6,981 nt of DNA from Microbacteriaceae bacterium (GCA_025463665.1 JAODAY010000121.1:1-6981), one strand, 5' to 3'. Shown: positions 1-6,252, counted from the stretch's first letter. Notes: generated by a model from the sequence alone, not told the origin. Made by a program: numbers and translations.

Positions 1-1314
1 ATGGACCCGATCGCGCCGTGGGCGATCTTCGGCACCGTCTACAACGAGTCGTGCGGAATGGAGCCGCTCGTCTACCTCATCGGTCACATCGCGATGATCT
101 TCACGGCGATCGCCTACGCCCAGATGGCCAAGTCGATTCCGCTGGCCGGTTCGGTGTTCTCCTACGTCGGTCGCGGCATCCACCCGGCCGCAGGCTTCTT
201 CGCCGGCTGGGCCATTCTGCTCGACTACCTCCTCGTGCCGACCCTGCTCTACGTGTTCGCGGCGGAGTCGATGATCGGCATCTTCCCGGGCACGCCGCGG
301 TGGATGTGGGCCCTGATTTTCGTGGCGATCAACACGGTCGTCAACCTGCTGGGCATCAGTTCGATCAAACGGATGAACCGCATCTTCCTTGCGATCGAAG
401 TGATCTTCATCGTGATCTTCGTGATCATCGCCGTCACGGCGCTGAACGGGGGCACGATCCCGGGCGCCGAATTCACCACGGATCCCATCTGGGACTCGAG
501 CAAGGTCAGCGGCCCGCTGATTGCATCCGCCTTGTCCATCGCGGTGCTGAGTTTCCTCGGTTTTGACGGCATCTCCACCATGGCCGAGGAATCGACCGGC
601 CGCCGCAACTCCGCGGGCAAGGCCATGATCATCGCGCTGTTCATCGTGGCGTTCTGCTTCGTGTTGCAGACCTGGCTCGCGAGCGCCCTCGCCGGAGGAC
701 GCGAATCCTTCAGCGACGACGAAGTGGGCAACGCCTTCTTCCTCCTCGTCGAGGCCGCGTCCAGCAGCGGCTGGGCCACCGCCTTCTTCGTGGTGAACGT
801 ACTCGCCGTGGGCATCGCCAACGCCATGGCCGCCCAGGCCGCGACGTCGCGTCTGCTCTACTCGATGAGCCGCGACCGTCAACTGCCCAAATTCCTCCGC
901 AAGATCAACAAGCGCCAAGTGCCCCAGGCGGCGATCCTGGTCGTGTCCGGCCTCTCCGCGATCCTGGTCTTGTTCTTCGTCGGCCAGATCAACCTCATCG
1001 CCTCGCTGGTCAACTTCGGGGCGCTGTTCGGCTTCATGATGCTGCACCTCTCGGTCATCGTGCACTACATCGTGCGCAAGAAGTCGAAGAACTACCTGCT
1101 GCATCTCGTCGTGCCGGTCGTCGGGTTCCTGATCATCGGCTACGTGCTTCTGAACGCGAACGTCGAAGCTAAGGTGGGTGGAATCGTCTGGCTCGTCATC
1201 GGTGCCGGCGTCTTCCTCTACTACCGCAGCACCGGTCGCAAGACGGTGCTGAGCGGGGAAGACGCAGACGGCAACGCCGAAGTACCGGCGACCGGCGAAC
1301 GCGGAGGGCTGTGA
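1..1314 (+). CDS. APC-family (PuuP-like) amino acid/polyamine permease, 5'-truncated
   Basis: Cytoplasmic-membrane secondary transporter of the amino acid-polyamine-organocation superfamily, probably an importer of an amine or amino acid; the substrate cannot be read from sequence. The first visible codon is ATG, but it sits inside what looks like the end of TM1 (MDPIAPWAIFG), and no upstream sequence is available. I therefore read the gene as cut by the window edge, missing about 30-40 residues. About 11 further hydrophobic segments are seen in 437 residues. Family motifs: GSVFSYVGRG followed by GWAILLDYLL (50-78), FLGFDGISTMAEES (185-198) and SRLLYSMSRDRQLP (283-296). The C-terminal third (LVNFGALFGF, then a VP-VVG-L segment and a short charged tail) recalls E. 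coli PuuP, compared from memory. It is the first visible gene of a three-gene operon; its TGA lies 3 bases before the next ATG. Family call is sure, substrate is not. Confidence 0.9.
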   Translation: MDPIAPWAIFGTVYNESCGMEPLVYLIGHIAMIFTAIAYAQMAKSIPLAGSVFSYVGRGIHPAAGFFAGWAILLDYLLVPTLLYVFAAESMIGIFPGTPRWMWALIFVAINTVVNLLGISSIKRMNRIFLAIEVIFIVIFVIIAVTALNGGTIPGAEFTTDPIWDSSKVSGPLIASALSIAVLSFLGFDGISTMAEESTGRRNSAGKAMIIALFIVAFCFVLQTWLASALAGGRESFSDDEVGNAFFLLVEAASSSGWATAFFVVNVLAVGIANAMAAQAATSRLLYSMSRDRQLPKFLRKINKRQVPQAAILVVSGLSAILVLFFVGQINLIASLVNFGALFGFMMLHLSVIVHYIVRKKSKNYLLHLVVPVVGFLIIGYVLLNANVEAKVGGIVWLVIGAGVFLYYRSTGRKTVLSGEDADGNAEVPATGERGGL

Positions 1315-1317
1315 ACG

Positions 1318-2238
1318 ATGGAACACTTCCTCGACAAGACCTACGGCAAGGGCCACTTCTCGCCCGACGAACCGCCCGCCCTGCGCATCGCCCCCGGCAC
1401 GGGGGAGCGTATCGCCTTCGAAACCAGTGACGCCGTGTACGCGCAGCTGCACGAGTACAAAGACATGGCGAGGCTCACCGCCCAGATCAACCCGGTCACC
1501 GGTCCGCTCTACGTCGAGGGCGCACAGCCCGGCGACACGCTTGCCGTCACCATCCACGAGATTCGGTTGAAAGAGCACGGCTGGTCCGTGAGTCTCCCGG
1601 GCTCGGGTGCGCTGCAGCACGTGATGGGCGACGAGATGTTCACCCGCTTGGTGCCGATCGATGCCGACGGCGTGCACGTCACGGACCGCCACGTGTTCCC
1701 GGCCCGGCCGATGATCGGATGCATCGGCACCGCGCCTGCGGAGGGATCCAACTCGACGATCATGCCCAGCTACGGGCAGGGCGGCAACATGGACCTCACC
1801 GACTGCAGGCCCGGCTCCGTCGTGTACTTGCCGGTCGCGGTCGAGGGCGCACTGCTGTCCATCGGCGATATCCACGCGATCATGGCCGAGGGTGAGTCCT
1901 CGTTCGTCGCCATCGAGGCGGAGGGCGTGGCGGTCGTCAGCGTCGACCTCGTGCCCGGAATGGCGCTGCGCGCGCCCCGCGTCGAGACGCCGGACGAGTG
2001 GATCTTCGTTGGTCTCGGCGACCCGGTGCAGGAGAGCATCAGGCGCGGCTACGAAGACCTGTTCGGATTCCTCGTGAACGACCACGGCTGGGACAAGGGC
2101 GACGCCTTCGCGGTTCTCAGCGCCGTGGGTCACTCCCGCCTGGGCGGCCCTACGGGTTCGGGAGACCCCGACCCGCTGCATCCATTCGCCGCCGTGGGTG
2201 CTGTGACTATCCACCGGCTATCCAAGAGCGTGCTGTAA
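1318..2238 (+). CDS. Acetamidase/formamidase-family amidohydrolase
   Basis: Predicted cytosolic hydrolase of short amides (FmdA/AmdA family), which would release ammonia or an amine plus a carboxylic acid. The 306-residue length is normal for the shorter bacterial members. Family signatures: NPVTGPLYVEGAQPGD (58-73), RPMIGCIGTAP (130-140), GGNMD (155-159), then LPV...GALLSIGDIHAIMAEGE (171-193). The usual form of the last segment, from memory, is GDxHAxxGDGE; here the GD pair is AE, a conservative but notable change in a region linked to metal binding. The ATG is supported by GGAGGG at 1303-1308, 9 bases upstream and inside the end of the permease gene, so translation is probably coupled. No signal peptide. 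Its place between a permease and an ATP-grasp ligase suggests it cleaves the imported compound or the ligase product; that is inference. Family call is firm, true substrate unknown. Confidence 0.88.
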   Translation: MEHFLDKTYGKGHFSPDEPPALRIAPGTGERIAFETSDAVYAQLHEYKDMARLTAQINPVTGPLYVEGAQPGDTLAVTIHEIRLKEHGWSVSLPGSGALQHVMGDEMFTRLVPIDADGVHVTDRHVFPARPMIGCIGTAPAEGSNSTIMPSYGQGGNMDLTDCRPGSVVYLPVAVEGALLSIGDIHAIMAEGESSFVAIEAEGVAVVSVDLVPGMALRAPRVETPDEWIFVGLGDPVQESIRRGYEDLFGFLVNDHGWDKGDAFAVLSAVGHSRLGGPTGSGDPDPLHPFAAVGAVTIHRLSKSVL

Positions 2239-2253
2239 GAGGAGGTACTTTTC

Positions 2254-3237
2254 ATGACGGCTCCCGTTGTCTACGCCATCCACGAGAACCCCGAGTGGTT
2301 CGGACCGTTCCGTTCGGCCCTCGAGGCCGAGGGCGTTCCCTTCGTCGAGTGGCTTCTCGTCGACGGCGTGCTCGACCTCGATGCCGTGCCACCGGAAGGC
2401 GTCTTCTGGTCGCGCATCAGTGCCTCGTCGCACACGCGCGGACACGACCTCACCAAGGAGTACACGCGCTCCGTGCTCAACTGGCTCGAGGCGCACGGTC
2501 GCCGCACGATCAACGGCCGACGCGTGCTCGAGCTCGAGGTGAGCAAGGTCGACCAGCTCACGGCGCTCAAGGCGTTCGGCATCGACGTTCCGCGCACGAA
2601 GGCCGTGATCGGCAGGCACAACCTGGTCGATGCGGCGCGCGGGTTCCCGACCCCGTTCATCACCAAGCACAACCAGGGCGGCAAGGGACTCAGCGTGCGC
2701 CGCTTCGAGAGCGTCGCGGAACTGGCCGACTGGGTGGCATCCGACGATTTCGACGAGCCGCAAGACGGCATCACCCTCGTGCAGGAGTACCTCCGGCCCG
2801 CCGCGCCACGCATCACCCGCGTGGAGATCGTCGACGGCGAAGTGGTCTACGCCATCACCGCCGACACCGCGAGAGGGGGCTACCAGTTGTGCCCGGCCGA
2901 CGCATGCGAGGTCGACCCCGCGACCGGCGCACTCGTCACTCCGCCCGGCGCCTCGATCGCGCCGGTCGAGGGGCAGAAGCTCTTCGCGTTGCGTGAGGGG
3001 TTCGACCACCCGATCCTCGACACGTACCGGGCGTTCACCGAAGCACAGGGCATCGCGATCGCGGGCATCGAGTTCATTGAGACGACCGACGGTCGTGTCG
3101 TCACCTACGACGTCAACACCAATACGAACTACAACACCGACGTCGAAGCGGTCGCACCACTTTCCGGACCCCGCCAAATAGCGCGGATGCTGGGGCGGGT
3201 GCTGCAGGAGTCATACCCGGCGACGGTCGACGCCTAG
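2254..3237 (+). CDS. ATP-grasp ligase, RimK / D-Ala-D-Ala ligase-like
   Basis: Predicted cytosolic ATP-dependent carboxylate-amine ligase that would join an activated acyl phosphate to an amine. ATP-grasp features in order over 327 residues: N-terminal alpha/beta pre-domain (1-90); SKVDQLTALKAFGIDVPRT (97-115), the usual K-x-x-x-L...GIPxPxT element; PFITKHNQGGKG (134-145), the glycine-rich ATP loop with Lys138; LVQEYL (175-180), the adenine hinge; RVEIVDGEVVYAI (189-201); and GIEFIE (271-276) followed by TYDVNTNTNYN (284-294). Probable Mg2+ ligands are Glu273, Asp286 and Asn288, so the common C-terminal E-x-N is D-x-N here. The start is fixed by AGGAGGT at 2240-2246, 7 bases before ATG and 15 bases after the amidase stop. 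It is the last gene of the operon, closed by a hairpin that begins at its stop codon. Alpha-L-glutamate ligase or dipeptide ligase are possible roles; the substrate is not predictable. Confidence 0.85.
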   Translation: MTAPVVYAIHENPEWFGPFRSALEAEGVPFVEWLLVDGVLDLDAVPPEGVFWSRISASSHTRGHDLTKEYTRSVLNWLEAHGRRTINGRRVLELEVSKVDQLTALKAFGIDVPRTKAVIGRHNLVDAARGFPTPFITKHNQGGKGLSVRRFESVAELADWVASDDFDEPQDGITLVQEYLRPAAPRITRVEIVDGEVVYAITADTARGGYQLCPADACEVDPATGALVTPPGASIAPVEGQKLFALREGFDHPILDTYRAFTEAQGIAIAGIEFIETTDGRVVTYDVNTNTNYNTDVEAVAPLSGPRQIARMLGRVLQESYPATVDA

Positions 3238-3269
3238 GCGGGCGCCGCGCCCGAGCGCGGCACCCGCCT
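3236..3269. terminator. Probable bidirectional terminator between convergent genes
   Basis: A near-perfect GC-rich stem-loop fills almost the whole 39-base gap between the ATP-grasp and BCCT stop codons. Left arm 3236-3250 pairs with right arm 3255-3269 around the loop CCGA (3251-3254), with a single mismatch at C3243/A3262. It starts within the TAG of the ATP-grasp gene. No clear U-tract follows on either strand, which is common for actinobacterial terminators. In the minus-strand transcript the mismatch becomes a G-U pair, so the stem is complete in the BCCT mRNA. Confidence 0.75.
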
Positions 3270-3276
3270 GATCGGC

Positions 3277-4974
3277 CTACCTGGTCGCCTGATCGGGCGG
3301 GGACGCCGAATTGTCGGTCACCAGCGCCCCCTCAGTGCGCGAGTTCGTGAACGGCACGGCCCCCGCTACGCCCGAGGAGGACCGAACGGCCCCCGGCGTG
3401 CGTTGACGCCACGGGTCGCGGCGCAGGTCGACGTAGAGCGACACGCACAGCCCGATGATGATCAGAATGAAGGGACTCGCCGCCAGGATCGTGAAGGTCT
3501 GCAGCGCGTCGAGCCCGCCGACGAACAGGAGAACGGCGGCGACGGCGCCGGTGAGTACGGCCCAGAAGATGACGAGGGGCTTCCACGGCTCCTTCTTTCC
3601 GCGACTGGACAGCGTTCCGAGCACGAGGGCACCCGCGTCGGCGCCGCTGACGAAGAACACCGCGGTCAGCACCATCACCACGAGGGCTGCGCCGATGAAG
3701 AACGGGTACTCCTGCAGCGCCGCGAAGAACCCGGCCGCCTCGCTGCCCGTGCCGGCGATATCGACACCGTTGAGCTGGAGATTCAAACCCGCACCGCCGA
3801 AGACGACGAACCAGAGGATGCTGACCGCTGTCGGCACCAGCAGCACGCCGAGAACGAACTCGCGAATGGTGCGGCCGCGGGAGATGCGGGCGATGAACGT
3901 GCCGACGAACGGCGTCCAGGAGATCCACCACGCCCAGTAGAAGATCGTCCAGCTGGCCAGCCAGTCGTCACCGCCGAATACCGCGGAGTGGAAGCTCATG
4001 GGAACGAGGTCGGTGAGGTAGGCCCCGATGGAGGACGGCAGAAGGTTCAGAATGAACACCGTCGGACCGACCACGAAGACGAACACCAGGAGCACCGCCG
4101 ACAACACCATGTTCGTGTTGCTGAGCCACTTGATCCCCTTCGCGAGCCCGCTCGCGGCGGAGAGTACGACGCCCACCGTGAGCACGCAGATGATGATGAT
4201 CGGCAGGGCCGTGCCGGGGTCCTCATCGAGACTCCCCGTGCGCAGGAGTGAGACACCGGCCGCGATCTGCAGCGCGCCCAGCCCGAGAGAGGTCGCCGAT
4301 CCGAACTTGGTGCAGATGATGGCCAGGATGTCGATCGGCTTGCCCCAGCCCTTGGTCTCGATCCGTTCCTTGCCGAAGATGGCCTGGAACGGCGCGCTCA
4401 TCAAGTTGCCCCTGCCCATCCGGTAGGTGGAATAGGCCAGGGCGAGACCGACCACCGAGTAGATGGCCCACGGGTGAAGGCCCCAGTGGAAGAAGGTGTA
4501 GGCCATGGCGGCGTTTGCGGCATCGGCGCTCTCCGGTGCCGCGTCGACGAACGGCGACGGGTCCACGAGATGGGTGACCGGTTCGTACACGCCGAAGAAC
4601 ATCAGCCCGATGCCCATGCCGGCGCTGAACATCATGGCCACCCACGACATCGTAGAGAATTCCGTGCCCTGCCCCTCGCGGGAGAGCGGAATGCTGCCGT
4701 ATCGACCGAAGGCCAACACGAGGGAGAAGACGACGAAACCGGATGCGCCGAAGATGAACAGCCAGCCGAGGTTGGTGGTGACCCAGCCGAGGGCGGATGA
4801 CGCGGCGTCGCCCACGGCTTCGGTGAACAGCACCCCGAGCAGGCAGATCACCACGATGATGCCTGCCGACACGCCGAAGACGGTCTTGTCGACCGTGGCC
4901 CATCCCGTTCGGCCGGGTTGACTCACCGCGTCCCCCACGGAGGACTCGATTCGATCGCCGGATTGACCCCTCAT
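3277..4974 (-). CDS. BCCT-family betaine/choline/carnitine-type transporter
   Basis: Secondary transporter in the cytoplasmic membrane for trimethylammonium compounds such as glycine betaine, probably Na+-coupled and used for osmoprotection or nutrient uptake. The 565 residues hold about 12 membrane segments. From the ATG at 4974: glycine stretch GMGIG at 119-123, as in BetP TM3; HWGLHPWAIY giving Trp164, Trp169 and Tyr172, and FYWAWWISW giving Trp347-Trp353, together matching the BetP aromatic substrate cage; then FIARISRGRTIREFV, the BCCT signature, from 360. The segment FFVSGADAG (440-448) replaces the BetP-like TSADS, so a Na+-site serine appears to be glycine. A polar tail of about 50 residues (516-565) could be regulatory, but it is less basic than that of BetP. 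The ATG at 4974 is preferred over an in-frame TTG at 5007 because AAGGAG lies 7 bases before it. It is a single gene, divergent from the adenosyltransferase homologue. Exact substrate is open. Confidence 0.93.
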   Translation of the reverse strand: MRGQSGDRIESSVGDAVSQPGRTGWATVDKTVFGVSAGIIVVICLLGVLFTEAVGDAASSALGWVTTNLGWLFIFGASGFVVFSLVLAFGRYGSIPLSREGQGTEFSTMSWVAMMFSAGMGIGLMFFGVYEPVTHLVDPSPFVDAAPESADAANAAMAYTFFHWGLHPWAIYSVVGLALAYSTYRMGRGNLMSAPFQAIFGKERIETKGWGKPIDILAIICTKFGSATSLGLGALQIAAGVSLLRTGSLDEDPGTALPIIIICVLTVGVVLSAASGLAKGIKWLSNTNMVLSAVLLVFVFVVGPTVFILNLLPSSIGAYLTDLVPMSFHSAVFGGDDWLASWTIFYWAWWISWTPFVGTFIARISRGRTIREFVLGVLLVPTAVSILWFVVFGGAGLNLQLNGVDIAGTGSEAAGFFAALQEYPFFIGAALVVMVLTAVFFVSGADAGALVLGTLSSRGKKEPWKPLVIFWAVLTGAVAAVLLFVGGLDALQTFTILAASPFILIIIGLCVSLYVDLRRDPWRQRTPGAVRSSSGVAGAVPFTNSRTEGALVTDNSASPPDQATR

Positions 4975-4981
4975 GATGATG

Positions 4982-4987
4982 CTCCTT
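4982..4987 (-). promoter_or_regulatory. Ribosome binding site fixing the BCCT start
   Basis: On the minus strand AAGGAG stands 7 bases before ATG 4974, with CATCATC between. The longer reading frame beginning at TTG 5007 would place this motif inside the coding region, and shows no comparable motif of its own, so the 4974 start is the better one. Confidence 0.8.
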
Positions 4988-5095
4988 GCTCCCTCAACAC
5001 GCGACAATGACGATCCCCGTAGCGGAAAACCGCCCCAGTGGGCGACGAACTGTCCGCGGCACCCCTAAACGCTACGCGCATGCCGGGGCGATTAC

Positions 5096-5101
5096 TAATG
5101 T
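5096..5101 (+). promoter_or_regulatory. Candidate -10 element for a leaderless adenosyltransferase-homologue mRNA
   Basis: TAATGT fits the actinobacterial TANNNT -10 pattern and ends 6 bases before the ATG at 5108, which would make the A of the start codon the first transcribed base. The 20 bases before the ATG contain no Shine-Dalgarno-like purine run, in contrast to the other genes here. No convincing -35 is seen. This is a sequence-pattern inference only. Confidence 0.4.
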
Positions 5102-5107
5102 TGACGT

Positions 5108-5758
5108 ATGGCTGAACTCGACCAATCCCGACAGACCGGAGCACCCCTGTACACCGGTGAGGGCGACTCCGGCCACACCACCCTCGGCCGCCACGGTGAC
5201 GTCGCCAAGACCGACGTGCGCGTCGCCGCCTACAACGACTGCGACGAGGCGAATGCCGCCGTGAGCGTGGCTATGGCGGTGGGCGGACTGCCGATCGAGG
5301 TGACGTCCACGCTCGCCAGCGTGCAGAACGACCTCTACGATCTCGTCGCCGACCTGTTGGTTCCTCTCGACGACGCCGAGCCGGCGAAGGCGCGCATCAG
5401 CGAGTACCACCTCACCCGGCTCGAGCGTGCGGTCGATCACTTCGCGCAGCAGGCCGCCGATCTCTCGGGCATCGTCCTGCCCGGCGGCACCGTCGCCGCG
5501 GCCCTGCTTTTCCAGTCGCGCGCCATCGTGCGCCGCGCCGAAGCCTCCGTCTGGGCGGCCGTCGAGGCGCACCCGACGTCGATCAACCCGCTGGCCGCCC
5601 GCTACCTCAACCGTTTATCTGCGCTGCTCTTCGTGCTGGCACGCGGAGCCAACGTCGAGCACGGCGATGTTCGGTGGGTGCCCGAGGCCTCGGCACACGC
5701 CATGGCGCGCGAAAACGTCAGTGGTGACCCCGGGGCCGGAATCGCGGGTCAAGGGTAG
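5108..5758 (+). CDS. PduO-type corrinoid adenosyltransferase homologue, divergent
   Basis: Homologue of ATP:cob(I)alamin adenosyltransferase, the cytosolic trimer-forming enzyme that moves the adenosyl group of ATP onto cob(I)alamin to make coenzyme B12. Family landmarks over 216 residues: YTGEGDSGHTTLG (15-27), VAKTD (32-36), AYNDCDEANAAV (41-52), LPGGT (124-128), SRAIVRRAEA (137-146) and YLNRLSALLFVLAR (166-179). The spacing and the block WAAVEAHP match the actinobacterial type as I recall it from Mycobacterium. Several usually fixed residues differ: YTRTGD is YTGEGD, RVxK is DVAK, RRAER is RRAEA (the Lactobacillus PduO Arg132 position), NRLSD is NRLSA, and LLHxAR is LLFQSR. Arg138, Arg142, Arg143, Glu145, Asn168 and the DEAN acid are kept. 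It may be a poor or altered enzyme, or a corrinoid-binding protein without catalysis. The C-terminus after about 195 is low-complexity. No Shine-Dalgarno is seen; a leaderless start is likely. Fold assignment is firm, activity uncertain. Confidence 0.85.
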   Translation: MAELDQSRQTGAPLYTGEGDSGHTTLGRHGDVAKTDVRVAAYNDCDEANAAVSVAMAVGGLPIEVTSTLASVQNDLYDLVADLLVPLDDAEPAKARISEYHLTRLERAVDHFAQQAADLSGIVLPGGTVAAALLFQSRAIVRRAEASVWAAVEAHPTSINPLAARYLNRLSALLFVLARGANVEHGDVRWVPEASAHAMARENVSGDPGAGIAGQG

Positions 5759-5770
5759 CGGGCCGGTATC

Positions 5771-6097
5771 TCAGCCTCCGGGCGGTCGGTACGGGATCCG
5801 GTCGACCATGCGTAGCGCGTCCAGCGTCTCGTCGACCGTCAGCAGCACCGTCGTCTCAATCGATCGCAGCCCGCCGCCTCCGCTGATTGCGAGAGCGACT
5901 GCGGCCATCGACACGTTGTCGGGAGCTTCCCACAGCGTGTATCCGTCGTTCTCGCCGAATGCGTACCAGAATCCACGGAGCTCCCCGCCCACCGCCTCGA
6001 TGTACGCCCGTGCGGCGTCCCCGCGGTCCTCAGGGCTCCGAACCAGCCTCGCCCACGTTTCCGGGGTGTAGCTGAACCTCGACAGATAGAGAGGCAT
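5771..6097 (-). CDS. GYD-domain small protein
   Basis: A 108-residue cytosolic protein of the GYD family, whose members are small ferredoxin-like alpha/beta proteins of unknown biochemical role. Family traits: start MPLYLSRFSYT, then W and a PEDR block (15-25), GGELRGFWYAFGEND (37-51), the WEAPDN block (56-61) and ETTVLLT (81-87). The name-giving Tyr-Asp pair reads Asn-Asp here (GEND). The start is supported on the minus strand by AAAGGA at 6105-6110, 7 bases before ATG 6097. Its stop lies 12 bases from the stop of the convergent adenosyltransferase homologue, leaving no room for a separate terminator. The 155 bases upstream show no clear promoter. Function unknown; no sign in the window that it works with its neighbours. 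Confidence 0.85.
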   Translation of the reverse strand: MPLYLSRFSYTPETWARLVRSPEDRGDAARAYIEAVGGELRGFWYAFGENDGYTLWEAPDNVSMAAVALAISGGGGLRSIETTVLLTVDETLDALRMVDRIPYRPPGG

Positions 6098-6179
6098 CGT
6101 CTCGTCCTTTCCGACATCCTTGATCGTGCTGACTCACCCAGAGTGGTCCTCCGCTGGTGTTGCCTCAATGGGCAGGCAC

Positions 6180-6210
6180 GAAACGCTCCTGAGTGTCTCA
6201 GGAGCGGTTC
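6180..6210 (-). terminator. Probable terminator downstream of the DUF4389 gene
   Basis: An 8-bp perfect stem, GCTCCTGA (6185-6192) with TCAGGAGC (6198-6205), closes a 5-base loop. It extends outward through C6184-G6206, one mismatch (A6183/G6207) and three more pairs. It starts 48 bases past the stop codon of the DUF4389 gene and lies between two same-strand genes, so it most likely ends that transcript before the GYD gene. T-runs after the stem are only three bases long. Confidence 0.65.
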
Positions 6211-6252
6211 GCGTTTCCAGCGGCAACCACGGTCGCCGCTCGAGTATCGCGG

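Larger units (their letters stand above)
4975..5107. promoter_or_regulatory. Divergent promoter region, BCCT gene / adenosyltransferase homologue
   Basis: This 133-base gap must contain both promoters. Two short overlapping inverted repeats stand out: GCGG-AAAA-CCGC (5022-5033) and CGCCC-CAGT-GGGCG (5031-5044). Both lie within the leader or upstream part of the BCCT gene and could be a protein-binding site or small hairpins. For the BCCT direction only a weak -10-like TAGCGT (reverse strand, near 5072) with a poor -35 is seen, so its promoter is not assigned. The plus-strand promoter candidate is listed separately. Confidence 0.4.

Noticed and set aside
1..3. ATG at position 1 as the true start of the permease
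   Set aside because: It falls inside the expected first membrane segment, and a missing TM1 start is unlikely; the window edge explains it.
1998..2996. Long plus-strand frame overlapping the end of the amidase and most of the ATP-grasp gene (332 codons)
   Set aside because: Arg/Gly/Pro-rich out-of-frame shadow spanning two well-supported genes; no recognisable domain.
2218..3177. Long open frame on the minus strand opposite the ATP-grasp gene (319 codons)
   Set aside because: High-GC antisense shadow: no family motif, no RBS, composition dominated by Arg/Val/Asp/Gly, and it fully overlaps a gene with clear ATP-grasp motifs.
3403..4251. Plus-strand frame opposite the BCCT gene (282 codons)
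   Set aside because: Very Glu/Asp/Arg-rich antisense shadow of a hydrophobic membrane protein, as expected for the reverse complement of such a gene.
4975..5007. Upstream TTG start at 5007 for the BCCT protein
   Set aside because: It would add 11 residues (MSRVEGARSII) with no RBS; AAGGAG sits correctly for ATG 4974.
5101..5106. TTGACG as a -35 box upstream of a gene
   Set aside because: It touches the adenosyltransferase-homologue start, and no -10-like hexamer lies 16-19 bases downstream.
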